Positions 7,193-14,948 of a stretch of DNA of 64,000 nucleotides are shown here, piece by piece. The position numbers and the translations under genes are program-made. The notes beneath the pieces are model-generated. The model was not told where the DNA came from. It ran no database searches and saw nothing but the letters and a program-made list of their open reading frames with translations. The stretch comes from Candidatus Sulfopaludibacter sp. SbA3 (GTDB lineage: Bacteria; Acidobacteriota; Terriglobia; Bryobacterales; Bryobacteraceae): NCBI GenBank assembly GCA_945861625.1, contig CAMAVI010000006.1, positions 1 to 64,000 of the forward strand, in the 5' to 3' direction. The first letter of the stretch is position 1, and every line of letters starts with the position of its first letter.

Positions 7193-8395
7193 TCAGGCGG
7201 TCCCTTTGATGTACAGCTTCCACATACGAACGAACAAAGGGAACGCTGGTGCGCTGCGCTGGCCCAGCAACATGCGCGCGACTTCGATGGCGGCCCAGCC
7301 AAAATAGATCCACGTCACCGCTTGCGCGGCCGCTGCATTGAGAAAGGGAACCGCGAACAGAACCGCGAGCGTCGCCGCCTCCCACCAGACCAATTCCATA
7401 TTGAGCAGGAATATCAACGCGATCACGGCCTGGCCGAGCGTCAGCCACAACTCCTTGGTCTGCGCGGCGTCGAAAACAATGGGCGTCGGCGCGCCCACGC
7501 TCATCGAATACACGATGGGAAGCATCGCGGCCAACAGAGTCCACTGGTTGATGTTGCTGGAAACCATGTTCATCAACGCGATGGCCGCGCGTTCGGGATG
7601 GCGGGCCCAATAGAGCGTGGACAGCATCTCCGGAAATTCGCTCACCAGCGGGGCGATCCACTGCACGAAGATGAAATCCGGCATACCCGCCAGAGTGGCC
7701 AAGGCCAGCAGGCTAGCCAAAAAAGGTTCGGCGCTGAAGTAGATCAGAGCGCCTCCGGCGACGAAAAGGCTGGTGATTGCCAGGATGCGCCTGCTCCGCC
7801 GCGCCTTCACAATCGTGCGCGGGATGATCTCGAGATCCTCGACCGTCTCGTGGTCTTCGCTCGGCAGCTTGCTCAGGATGATCAGATACGCCGCATAGAT
7901 GGCGATCAGCACGATGCCGTCATAGATTGTCAGCGTGCCTTTGATGGCGATGACCGGGATGTACAGCAACGGAACCATCAAGGCCACCACTTCGACGGAG
8001 TGATGATCGTGAAGCGTGATCCGCCGGAGAGGTCCGGCGCCGCTTCGCCGGTGGCATAGCGCGGCTGTGACGTAGATCGCGGGCCATCCGAATCCGGTCA
8101 ATAGGCGCAACGCACCCGTCAGATTGGCCAGCAGCAGGTGCGTCTGCTGGTGCCAGGCCAGCACGGCTTCGACAGCAAACTCCGGCAATGTCTGCAGCCA
8201 CGCCAGCATGGCCAGCGCAAATCCCTGCGCGACAAAATATTGCGCGGACTCCGCCGCCCAAGCGATCATCAGGGCGGCGAGCAGGATGGCCGGAGCCGTC
8301 CACAAGACCGTGGTTGCGCTCCTATGCTCGAGCGGGGCGGCGGCGAAAAGGAAGTATAGGAAAACGGGAACGGCGGCCTGGGGCAACATGCCCAT
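7193..8395 (-). CDS. Sodium/calcium exchanger-like (CaCA superfamily) membrane protein
   Basis: A 400-aa, very hydrophobic protein with about ten predicted membrane helices. Two inverted alpha-repeat-like segments are visible. The first, at about residues 60-95 (LPEFAVEAVLAW, then ANLTGALRLLTGFGWP), and the second, at about 265-300 (LVSEFPEMLSTLYWA, then ALMNMVSSNINQWTLL), place acidic residues in the positions used for cation binding in Na+/Ca2+ exchangers. A charged cytoplasmic loop lies between them (EDHETVEDLEIIPR). Likely role: cation/proton or cation/sodium antiport. The ion is not determinable. Its start is only 14 bp from the divergent aroB start. Confidence 0.75.
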   Translation of the reverse strand: MGMLPQAAVPVFLYFLFAAAPLEHRSATTVLWTAPAILLAALMIAWAAESAQYFVAQGFALAMLAWLQTLPEFAVEAVLAWHQQTHLLLANLTGALRLLTGFGWPAIYVTAALCHRRSGAGPLRRITLHDHHSVEVVALMVPLLYIPVIAIKGTLTIYDGIVLIAIYAAYLIILSKLPSEDHETVEDLEIIPRTIVKARRSRRILAITSLFVAGGALIYFSAEPFLASLLALATLAGMPDFIFVQWIAPLVSEFPEMLSTLYWARHPERAAIALMNMVSSNINQWTLLAAMLPIVYSMSVGAPTPIVFDAAQTKELWLTLGQAVIALIFLLNMELVWWEAATLAVLFAVPFLNAAAAQAVTWIYFGWAAIEVARMLLGQRSAPAFPLFVRMWKLYIKGTA

Positions 8396-8409
8396 GGTAC
8401 AACGAACGT

Positions 8410-9501
8410 ATGCCCTCTTTTCGCGTTGAGACTCCGCAACGCGCCTATGATGCGATCGTAGAACGGGGTTCCATCGCCCGTCTCCCTGAATTTATTCCGC
8501 CCCGCGCGGGCAAGATTTTCGTCGTAACCACGGCCGATGTTTGGAAGCTGTACGCGGCCGCCGCCGAACAGGCTCTGGCGGGCCGGCCGCATCAGGTCTT
8601 ATTTTTCCCCGGCGGAGAACCGCGCAAGAAGATGGCCGAGGTCGAAGCTCTTGCCGAACAAATGGTGGAGGGTGGGGGAGACCGCTCCAGCATCGTCGTC
8701 GCTTTTGGGGGCGGGATCGTTACGGATGTCGCGGGATTCCTCGCCGCCATCTTCATGCGCGGTATCCCTGTCATCCAGATTCCTACCACGCTGCTGGCAC
8801 AGGTGGACGCGGCGGTGGGCGGCAAGACCGGAGTCAATCTGGTGGCGGGCAAGAATCTGGTGGGCAGTTTTCACCAGCCATTGGTTGTGCTGATCGATCC
8901 CGCCGTACTACATACGTTACCGGAACGCGAATACCGCGCCGGACTTTACGAGATCATCAAGTGCGGCGTGATTCGCGACGCGGAACTGTTTCGCGAGTTG
9001 GCGGAGCATTCCCGCGAAGTATTAGCCCAGGATCCCGCCACCGTGGACCGCATCATCGCCGCCGCCGTGCGCATCAAAGCGGAAGTGGTTACCGCCGACG
9101 AACGCGAGGGCGATCTGCGGCGCATCCTGAACTTCGGCCACACGGTGGGGCACGCGCTGGAGGCGGAGACGCAATATGCCCGCTTCCTGCACGGCGAGGC
9201 GGTCGCCTTCGGAATGCTCGTGGCAACCGCTCTCGCCGAAGCCGTGTCCGGGTTGCCTGTGACTGACGCCGCGCAAATCCACACGGTGGTTCGCCAGTAC
9301 GGACCGATTCCTCCGCTCGACGGCATCACTCCCGAGAAATTGTTCGCGCGTCTGGCCGCGGATAAAAAAACGGTGCAGGGCAAAGTGCACTTCGTGCTCC
9401 CCACCAAGATTGGCGCGGTGAAGATTGCTACGGGCGTGGATGACCGCGCCGTGATGGCCGCGATGGAAGCCGTATTAGCTAGCCACGTGGCTCTCGCATG
9501 A
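8410..9501 (+). CDS. aroB: 3-dehydroquinate synthase
   Basis: A 363-aa protein starting MPSFRVETPQRAYDAIVERG (ATG at 8410; the longer track ORF runs antisense through the exchanger gene). It shows FPGGEPRKKM, GGGIVTDVAGFLAAIFMRGIP, IPTTLLAQVDAAVGGKTGVN, the ExxxIIKCGVI helix, and the zinc-site histidines in RILNFGHTVGHALE and LHGEAVAFGM. It catalyses the NAD-dependent second step of the shikimate pathway. Its TGA overlaps the ATG of menG (ATGA), so the two genes are translationally coupled. Confidence 0.96.
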   Translation: MPSFRVETPQRAYDAIVERGSIARLPEFIPPRAGKIFVVTTADVWKLYAAAAEQALAGRPHQVLFFPGGEPRKKMAEVEALAEQMVEGGGDRSSIVVAFGGGIVTDVAGFLAAIFMRGIPVIQIPTTLLAQVDAAVGGKTGVNLVAGKNLVGSFHQPLVVLIDPAVLHTLPEREYRAGLYEIIKCGVIRDAELFRELAEHSREVLAQDPATVDRIIAAAVRIKAEVVTADEREGDLRRILNFGHTVGHALEAETQYARFLHGEAVAFGMLVATALAEAVSGLPVTDAAQIHTVVRQYGPIPPLDGITPEKLFARLAADKKTVQGKVHFVLPTKIGAVKIATGVDDRAVMAAMEAVLASHVALA

Positions 9502-10271
9502 CGCCTGCCGCCGGCACCACGCCGAAAGGCGCCAGCAGCGAAGAGTCCGCCGCACGCTGGGTGCGCGGCATGTTTGGACGCGTCGCCGGCCGCTATGACC
9601 TGTTGAATCATCTGCTTTCTTTTAACCTGGACAAGCGCTGGAGGAGGCGCACGGTGGAGCGCCTGGCGGATGTGCTGGCCCAGCCCCATGCGAAAGTTCT
9701 GGATCTCTGCTGCGGAACCGGCGACGTGCTGCTGTCGATGGAAGCGCGGCGCGGGGCGATGGCCAGTTCGCCCGCGGCTAACTCACGCGCGGCCGTCTTG
9801 GGCAGCGACTTCTGCCATCCCATGTTGATCGAAGCCCGCCGCAAGATTGGCGGAGCCCACCTTCACTCGCCGCTATTCGAAGCTGATGCTCTCTCCCTGC
9901 CGCTGGCTCACGAGTCGCTCGACTTGATTACCGTTGCCTTTGGGTTTCGCAATCTGGCCAACTACCAGCGCGGACTTTATGAGTTGGAACGGGTGCTGAA
10001 ACCCGGCGGCGTGCTCGCCGTACTCGAATTCTCCCAGCCCACCAACCGGGTCTTCGGCGCGCTATACCGTTTCTTTTCCAAGTACGTTTTGCCCTTGGTG
10101 GGAGGATTGATTTCGGGCTCGCGCGATGCCTATTCCTATCTTCCGGAGTCAATTCGAAAATTCCCGCGCCCGGAAGAGCTCGCCCACCAAATGCGCGACT
10201 GTGGATTTTCCAGCGTTGAGTTCGAACGGATGACCTTCGGTGTCGTCGCTCTGCACCTTGCCAAAAAGTAA
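9498..10271 (+). CDS. menG: Demethylmenaquinone methyltransferase (UbiE/MenG family)
   Basis: A 257-aa class I SAM methyltransferase. It has the family start FGRVAGRYDLLNHLLSFNLDKRWRR, the SAM-binding motif VLDLCCGTGDV, and the UbiE signatures VAFGFRNLANYQRGLYELERVLKPGG and YSYLPESIRKFP. It methylates demethylmenaquinone to menaquinone as the last step of the pathway begun by mqnD upstream. No ubiquinone genes are seen, so MenG rather than UbiE is preferred. A 14-residue low-complexity insertion (AMASSPAANSRAAV) after motif I is unusual. It overlaps aroB by 4 bp and converges on tamB with a 19-bp gap. Confidence 0.93.
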   Translation: MTPAAGTTPKGASSEESAARWVRGMFGRVAGRYDLLNHLLSFNLDKRWRRRTVERLADVLAQPHAKVLDLCCGTGDVLLSMEARRGAMASSPAANSRAAVLGSDFCHPMLIEARRKIGGAHLHSPLFEADALSLPLAHESLDLITVAFGFRNLANYQRGLYELERVLKPGGVLAVLEFSQPTNRVFGALYRFFSKYVLPLVGGLISGSRDAYSYLPESIRKFPRPEELAHQMRDCGFSSVEFERMTFGVVALHLAKK

Positions 10272-10290
10272 CAGGCCAGGAAGTAGCCGC

Positions 10291-13200
10291 CTACTTGAAG
10301 CGCTTCCGGAATTGAATATCCACGCCGAACAGGCCGTTGCTGTTGCGGATCGCCACAGCTGACCACTGCCGGTTCAAATCCCATTGCACGCGCACAATCT
10401 GCTCCTGGGTGCGATTCAGGTTCGTGATGTAGGTGAGCGAAATATCCCGTGAAACCTGCTGTTCGATGGTCAGGCGCGCCGAAGGAAGATTGTCGATGCC
10501 GGTCATCGTCGGATCGATCTTCACGCGGCTGGCTCCAAAAAAACGCTGCAGGCGGTTGGAGAGTTCCTGGGAAACGGCCTGGCCCAGCAATCCACCCGCG
10601 TCACTGAACCCGGAGGTGCTGGAGGAAAACTGTGCCGCGTTCGATAGCGCCGTGGGATCGCGGCCCACGGCCAGCAACGCAATGATCTCGCGCGATTGCA
10701 ACGGCGGATCCGAACTGTAATTCACGTTCAAGCGGTCCGCCGACCCGGAAATGGCCACGTTGACGGTGATGCCTCGCGTGCGGGTTTCCAGGTTCATGTC
10801 CAAGATGGGCTCAATCTTCACGGGACTGAGAAACCGGATATCCCCGCGGTTGACCGCGTACCGGTTGCCGAACACCTGGATCTCGCCGCTGTTGACCGCG
10901 ATCGAGCCTTGCAGCGCCGGACGCAGGGGCGTACCGCGCAGATGCAGGTCCACTTCGGTCTCCACGTTGCGCGTGAGCGAAGTCTCCAGCTCAAACGTCG
11001 GTGAGTTACCGACGTGCACGTCGAACCGCATGCCGCGTAGATACTCGTTGGGGTTGGGCGGCGCCGGCGACGGTTTTGCGGCTTGTGCCAGCAGTCTTCC
11101 CAAATCCACGCGCGGACTGATGGCCGCGCGGTTGAGCGTCACCGTTCCGGAAAGCGTGCTGGCAGCGGAGGTGCCGGTCAGCGCCAATTGCGCGTTGCCG
11201 GTGAAACTCACATCCTCCGGATAGCGCACGCGCACTTGCCGGGCCTCGGCCTGCAGGCGATAGATCAACGTATTGCCAAACTCCAGGAATCCCTTGAAGG
11301 CCATCTGGCCGCCGCCTGTCTCCGCGGTGAGAGTTTCGATGGTGGCGCGGTTGCGGTCGAATAGAATCGTGCCGGAAGCGTTGTCCAGACCGCTGGGCAC
11401 ATCAGTCATGTAAAGCGAGGCCCCGGTGAACTCCATGCGGCCGTTCAGCAGCGGGTCCCGCACCGAGCCGCGAATGGAAACGCCAACCGTAGCCCTGCCG
11501 CGCGCCAGCAGTTCCGCATTCAGCAATTGCAAGGCTGCCAGATTCACCGTTCCCCGTACGTTCAAATCCGCGCCCCCATTGCGCTGGAACGGTACCGCGC
11601 CGCTGACTTCAAGGTCCGTATCGCGCGCGGTCAGGTGCGCCGCGCGGATGCGCGCCTCTCTGGCATTGATGGCAATCAGGATTGGTTGCGAGTTGCGGAT
11701 TTGCACGTCCTGCGACTGCACTCCCAGGCGGAGGTTCTCCGGCGACTTCGTGTTGAGCTGCAGCGCGTCGATCTTCACTTCCGCCTGCAAATTCTCCGGT
11801 GTCCGCAAAGAGAGGGTAGCCGTGCCGCTTCCTTCCACATAGCCATCCAGGGCCGGCGCTTCTGCTTTTTGTTCCGCGGTGCCCCGCAGCATGACCAGAT
11901 CGTGCAGCGCGGCAATCGTCAGGCGCGGGAATCGGAATGCCAGCGAACCCGGCATATCCGCATCCATGCGAAACTTCCCTTGCGCTTCGATTGGCGTGCC
12001 GCGTACCTGCGCCTTGGCCTGCAAGGCCAGTTCGTTGCCGCTGGTTTCGGCGGCAAGGTTCACGTCGCCCAACGCCTCTTTGTCGAGAGTGACTCCGCGT
12101 GCCGAGGCATCGCCTTTGATGGAACGTACCTGCAGCGCACCGTTCTGCACTCGCGCGCGCACTTCCGCCTTGCCGTCGAGCCGGGCGTCCGCGGTGGGCT
12201 GCAACTTTTGTAACGCCGCAATGCGCGTGAATCTGACATTCTGGCTCGTAACATCCAGTCGCGCCTCGCCGTTCTTGTAGTCGTTCACCGGATGCTCGAA
12301 CGCTCCGGCAAACAGAACCTTCCCTGTTCCTAGATCGGCCTGGCCGCCCGTCACGGCGAGCGAGCGATCTGTGTAACGCAGAGTTCCGCGCAGGCTCTCG
12401 GCCTGCTCGCCGTTGGCTGAAACTTCGCGCGCGTTGATGGTGATTTCCGCCTCTGGATTCCGCGCCGTGCCGGAGAGATGAACCGCCGCCGATGCCGTGC
12501 CGCGCGCATCGGTGGCGATGCCTAGTTCGCGTGCCGCTTCGGCAAGCGAGACGTTTCTCGCGTTGAGTTGCGCGGTAAGCGGGCCGGCGGTGAAATCTCC
12601 TCCGGCGGCCGCCACGGTCACGTCCCCGTCAATTTGCGTCTGCCCGCGCGAAACCGTAAGGCGCCGGATTTCGACACTCCCCCGGCTGGCCGCGATGTCC
12701 CCTCGCAGGCGGTCGAAAGCGTGGCCTTCCACGCTCGCATTGGCGAGCGCGATCTCGCCGTGGAACATTGGCTCCGTGAGCCTGCCGGTCAGTGTGCCCG
12801 CGAGAGTCGCTTCTCCCCCTTTAGCGAATTGCAACGGTAGCGTCTTGGGAGCTCCGTCTCCGGCCATGGAAAGAGCCGTGAGCACATCGTCAACGTTGGT
12901 TGTGCGCGCCCGCACCGTGAGGCTTTGATCGAACGCGCCGGCAACGATCAAGCTGGTGGCCGGCGTGCTGACCCGCGAATCGCCGAAGCTCAGAATAGAC
13001 TTCTCCTGGTCGTAGGTCATCTCAATCTGGCCATCCACAGGCACGCCTTCCGTCATCGGCGCGATCGCAATGCTCACGGTTGCATTGGTCCTCGGTTTTC
13101 CGAGGACCGCATGGGCTTCGACTGTTCCCGCCAGCATGCCGTTCCACGGGAGTTGCCGGTCGGTGAGGATGGCCGCCGCCTGGCGCACTTCAAGGTCGTC

Positions 13201-14316
13201 GATCTTGCCCTGGAAATGAAAATCCGGGTGTGCCGCATCCTCCGTGTGCACGAGATCGGCCTGGCCCGTGATTTTGGCGCCCAGCGCCGTTGCCTGCAAG
13301 TCCTGCAAGGTCACCCGCGCCGGAGTGGCCGTAACGGCGGCGCTCACGGTTGCGTTCTCCAGCCGCAAGCGGTCGTAGGTGTAGCTCAAACCCTTCGCGA
13401 TTGTCCGGCCGCTGAGCTTGTAATCGAAGCCTCCGGAAAACGAAACCGACAGTTCGCCGTCGAACGCAGCCGCGCCGGCCGGCTTCACGGGCAGGGAGAA
13501 CATCGGGACGGCGTCGGCCAACGCCAGCTCGGCTTTCGCTCTAAAGGTCCCGCGCGGCATGCGCAAATTCGTGAGGTCTCCGTTGAGTTCCACGCGGGAT
13601 TTGCCGGCCGTGACGCGTAATGGCGCAAGATTCAGTCGCGTGGCGTCCAGCGTAAAGGCCGCGCTCATGTCCGTTTCCGTGGGCGCCATGAAATCCGCGG
13701 CAATGCGCAGGCGGCGCGAGGCGACTTCTCCCCGGTACCGCGCCACGCCCGGATCGCGGCTCATTTGGACCGCCAGATCCTCACCGCTGAAGTTGAGCGG
13801 CACTTTCCGGACATCCACCTCGGCTAGACCGTCCGTCACGGCATACCGGCGAATCGCCAGATCCACCAAATTCTGCGCCCAGTCCTTCCCGTTGCGGACG
13901 CCGCGCGGTTCCGGAAGATTGTTGGAGCCGTCCGGATAGATCACGATGCGCAGCCGGGGCTTGTCGATCAGGAGCGATGACAAGTCCACTTTACGCTCCA
14001 TCATGGAGATGACGCGCAGCCCCACCCTGACCGATTCCACGCGTAACAACGGAGGTTCGCTTTCCGGTTCCATCCCGTGCAGCACGAACCCGGCGACCGT
14101 TGCCGTCAGCGTTTCCCAACGGAAGGAAAAGCGGCCAATTTCGACGCGCCCGCCGGTTGCCTGTTCCACCTCGGCGACGATGCGTGCTCGCACCTTCTCG
14201 CGGAACCAGCCGCTGCGGACCACCAGCACGCCCGCCGCGGCGCACACCAGCGACAAAATCACCAAGGCGGCTAGGAATCGCCCGAGCCATCGGAGTGCTG
14301 CCGGGAGACCGGTCAT
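10291..14316 (-). CDS. tamB: TamB-like (DUF490) inner-membrane/periplasmic AsmA-type protein
   Basis: A 1341-aa protein with one N-terminal membrane anchor (residues 10-32), an AsmA-like beginning, and a long beta-rich repeat region expected to form a hydrophobic taco-shaped groove. The C-terminal DUF490 domain covers about the last 350 residues (EIIALLAVGRDP, SQELSNRLQRFFG, LTIEQQVSRDISLTYITNLNRTQEQIVRVQWDLN). TamB spans the periplasm and is linked to lipid transport and outer-membrane assembly. It overlaps the upstream SurA-like gene by 4 bp (ATGA) and ends a three-gene operon beginning with an Omp85 protein, which strongly supports the TamA/TamB-type assignment. Confidence 0.9.
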   Translation of the reverse strand: MTGLPAALRWLGRFLAALVILSLVCAAAGVLVVRSGWFREKVRARIVAEVEQATGGRVEIGRFSFRWETLTATVAGFVLHGMEPESEPPLLRVESVRVGLRVISMMERKVDLSSLLIDKPRLRIVIYPDGSNNLPEPRGVRNGKDWAQNLVDLAIRRYAVTDGLAEVDVRKVPLNFSGEDLAVQMSRDPGVARYRGEVASRRLRIAADFMAPTETDMSAAFTLDATRLNLAPLRVTAGKSRVELNGDLTNLRMPRGTFRAKAELALADAVPMFSLPVKPAGAAAFDGELSVSFSGGFDYKLSGRTIAKGLSYTYDRLRLENATVSAAVTATPARVTLQDLQATALGAKITGQADLVHTEDAAHPDFHFQGKIDDLEVRQAAAILTDRQLPWNGMLAGTVEAHAVLGKPRTNATVSIAIAPMTEGVPVDGQIEMTYDQEKSILSFGDSRVSTPATSLIVAGAFDQSLTVRARTTNVDDVLTALSMAGDGAPKTLPLQFAKGGEATLAGTLTGRLTEPMFHGEIALANASVEGHAFDRLRGDIAASRGSVEIRRLTVSRGQTQIDGDVTVAAAGGDFTAGPLTAQLNARNVSLAEAARELGIATDARGTASAAVHLSGTARNPEAEITINAREVSANGEQAESLRGTLRYTDRSLAVTGGQADLGTGKVLFAGAFEHPVNDYKNGEARLDVTSQNVRFTRIAALQKLQPTADARLDGKAEVRARVQNGALQVRSIKGDASARGVTLDKEALGDVNLAAETSGNELALQAKAQVRGTPIEAQGKFRMDADMPGSLAFRFPRLTIAALHDLVMLRGTAEQKAEAPALDGYVEGSGTATLSLRTPENLQAEVKIDALQLNTKSPENLRLGVQSQDVQIRNSQPILIAINAREARIRAAHLTARDTDLEVSGAVPFQRNGGADLNVRGTVNLAALQLLNAELLARGRATVGVSIRGSVRDPLLNGRMEFTGASLYMTDVPSGLDNASGTILFDRNRATIETLTAETGGGQMAFKGFLEFGNTLIYRLQAEARQVRVRYPEDVSFTGNAQLALTGTSAASTLSGTVTLNRAAISPRVDLGRLLAQAAKPSPAPPNPNEYLRGMRFDVHVGNSPTFELETSLTRNVETEVDLHLRGTPLRPALQGSIAVNSGEIQVFGNRYAVNRGDIRFLSPVKIEPILDMNLETRTRGITVNVAISGSADRLNVNYSSDPPLQSREIIALLAVGRDPTALSNAAQFSSSTSGFSDAGGLLGQAVSQELSNRLQRFFGASRVKIDPTMTGIDNLPSARLTIEQQVSRDISLTYITNLNRTQEQIVRVQWDLNRQWSAVAIRNSNGLFGVDIQFRKRFK

Positions 14317-14948
14317 TGAAACACCGCCTCGCGATAGACGATCCGCAGTTCGCTGCGCATCATCTTCACCCAGTCATCCAGGGACTGCATGGTCTGTTGA
14401 TCGGTAAGCAGCTTTTCCACCTGGCCGCGGTTCTCCTCGAAGCTTTGCGCGGGCGCGTTCGGATTCTGCTCCATCAGCGCTTCATAGTAAGCGCGCAATC
14501 CCTCTTCGGAGATCTGCATCTGGGGGCGGAAGCGCACGCTGGTATAGCGCAGCATCCGCAGCCCCGCCAGCAGATGCGCCCGCAGGCCGCCATCGCTAAT
14601 CCGCGCCTTGGCAAGCGCCGCGAGGTAATCCGCCTCGTTGGCGTAGCGGGCTTTCAGCGGCTCCAGTAATGCGGCGGTGCTTTCGGCGGAAGGCAAGGCC
14701 GCTCGTGTTTCGGCCGCGTCCTGCAAAACCAAATACTGATCGATCAAGCGATCGGCCGTCTTACGCTTTTGTGCGCCGCCGAACTCGGGAAGCGAGCCAT
14801 CCAGAAATGCGGAAATGCGAATGTCGCGCAAGAGATCCTGCTCCGAAATGACATACTTCCCCACGGTCACGGCAATGCGGTCCAATGTCTCCGCGGGAGC
14901 CGCCGCGGAGAGCGTGAACAGCAAGGCGAGGCGCAGCCGGCTTATCAT
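14313..14948 (-). CDS. SurA N-domain-like periplasmic chaperone without a PPIase domain
   Basis: A 211-aa protein starting at the ATG at 14946-14948, giving MISRLRLALLFTLSAAAPAE, a signal peptide. The following ETLDRIAVTVGKYVISEQDLLRDIR is the SurA N-domain entry (LDRIxAVVNxxVItxSEL in the family), followed by all-helical sequence to the end. The parvulin PPIase domain of SurA/PrsA is missing, and the total length equals only the chaperone core. It lies between an Omp85 gene (1-bp overlap, TGATG) and tamB (4-bp overlap). A role in handing outer-membrane substrates to this assembly machine is inferred. Confidence 0.78.
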   Translation of the reverse strand: MISRLRLALLFTLSAAAPAETLDRIAVTVGKYVISEQDLLRDIRISAFLDGSLPEFGGAQKRKTADRLIDQYLVLQDAAETRAALPSAESTAALLEPLKARYANEADYLAALAKARISDGGLRAHLLAGLRMLRYTSVRFRPQMQISEEGLRAYYEALMEQNPNAPAQSFEENRGQVEKLLTDQQTMQSLDDWVKMMRSELRIVYREAVFQ

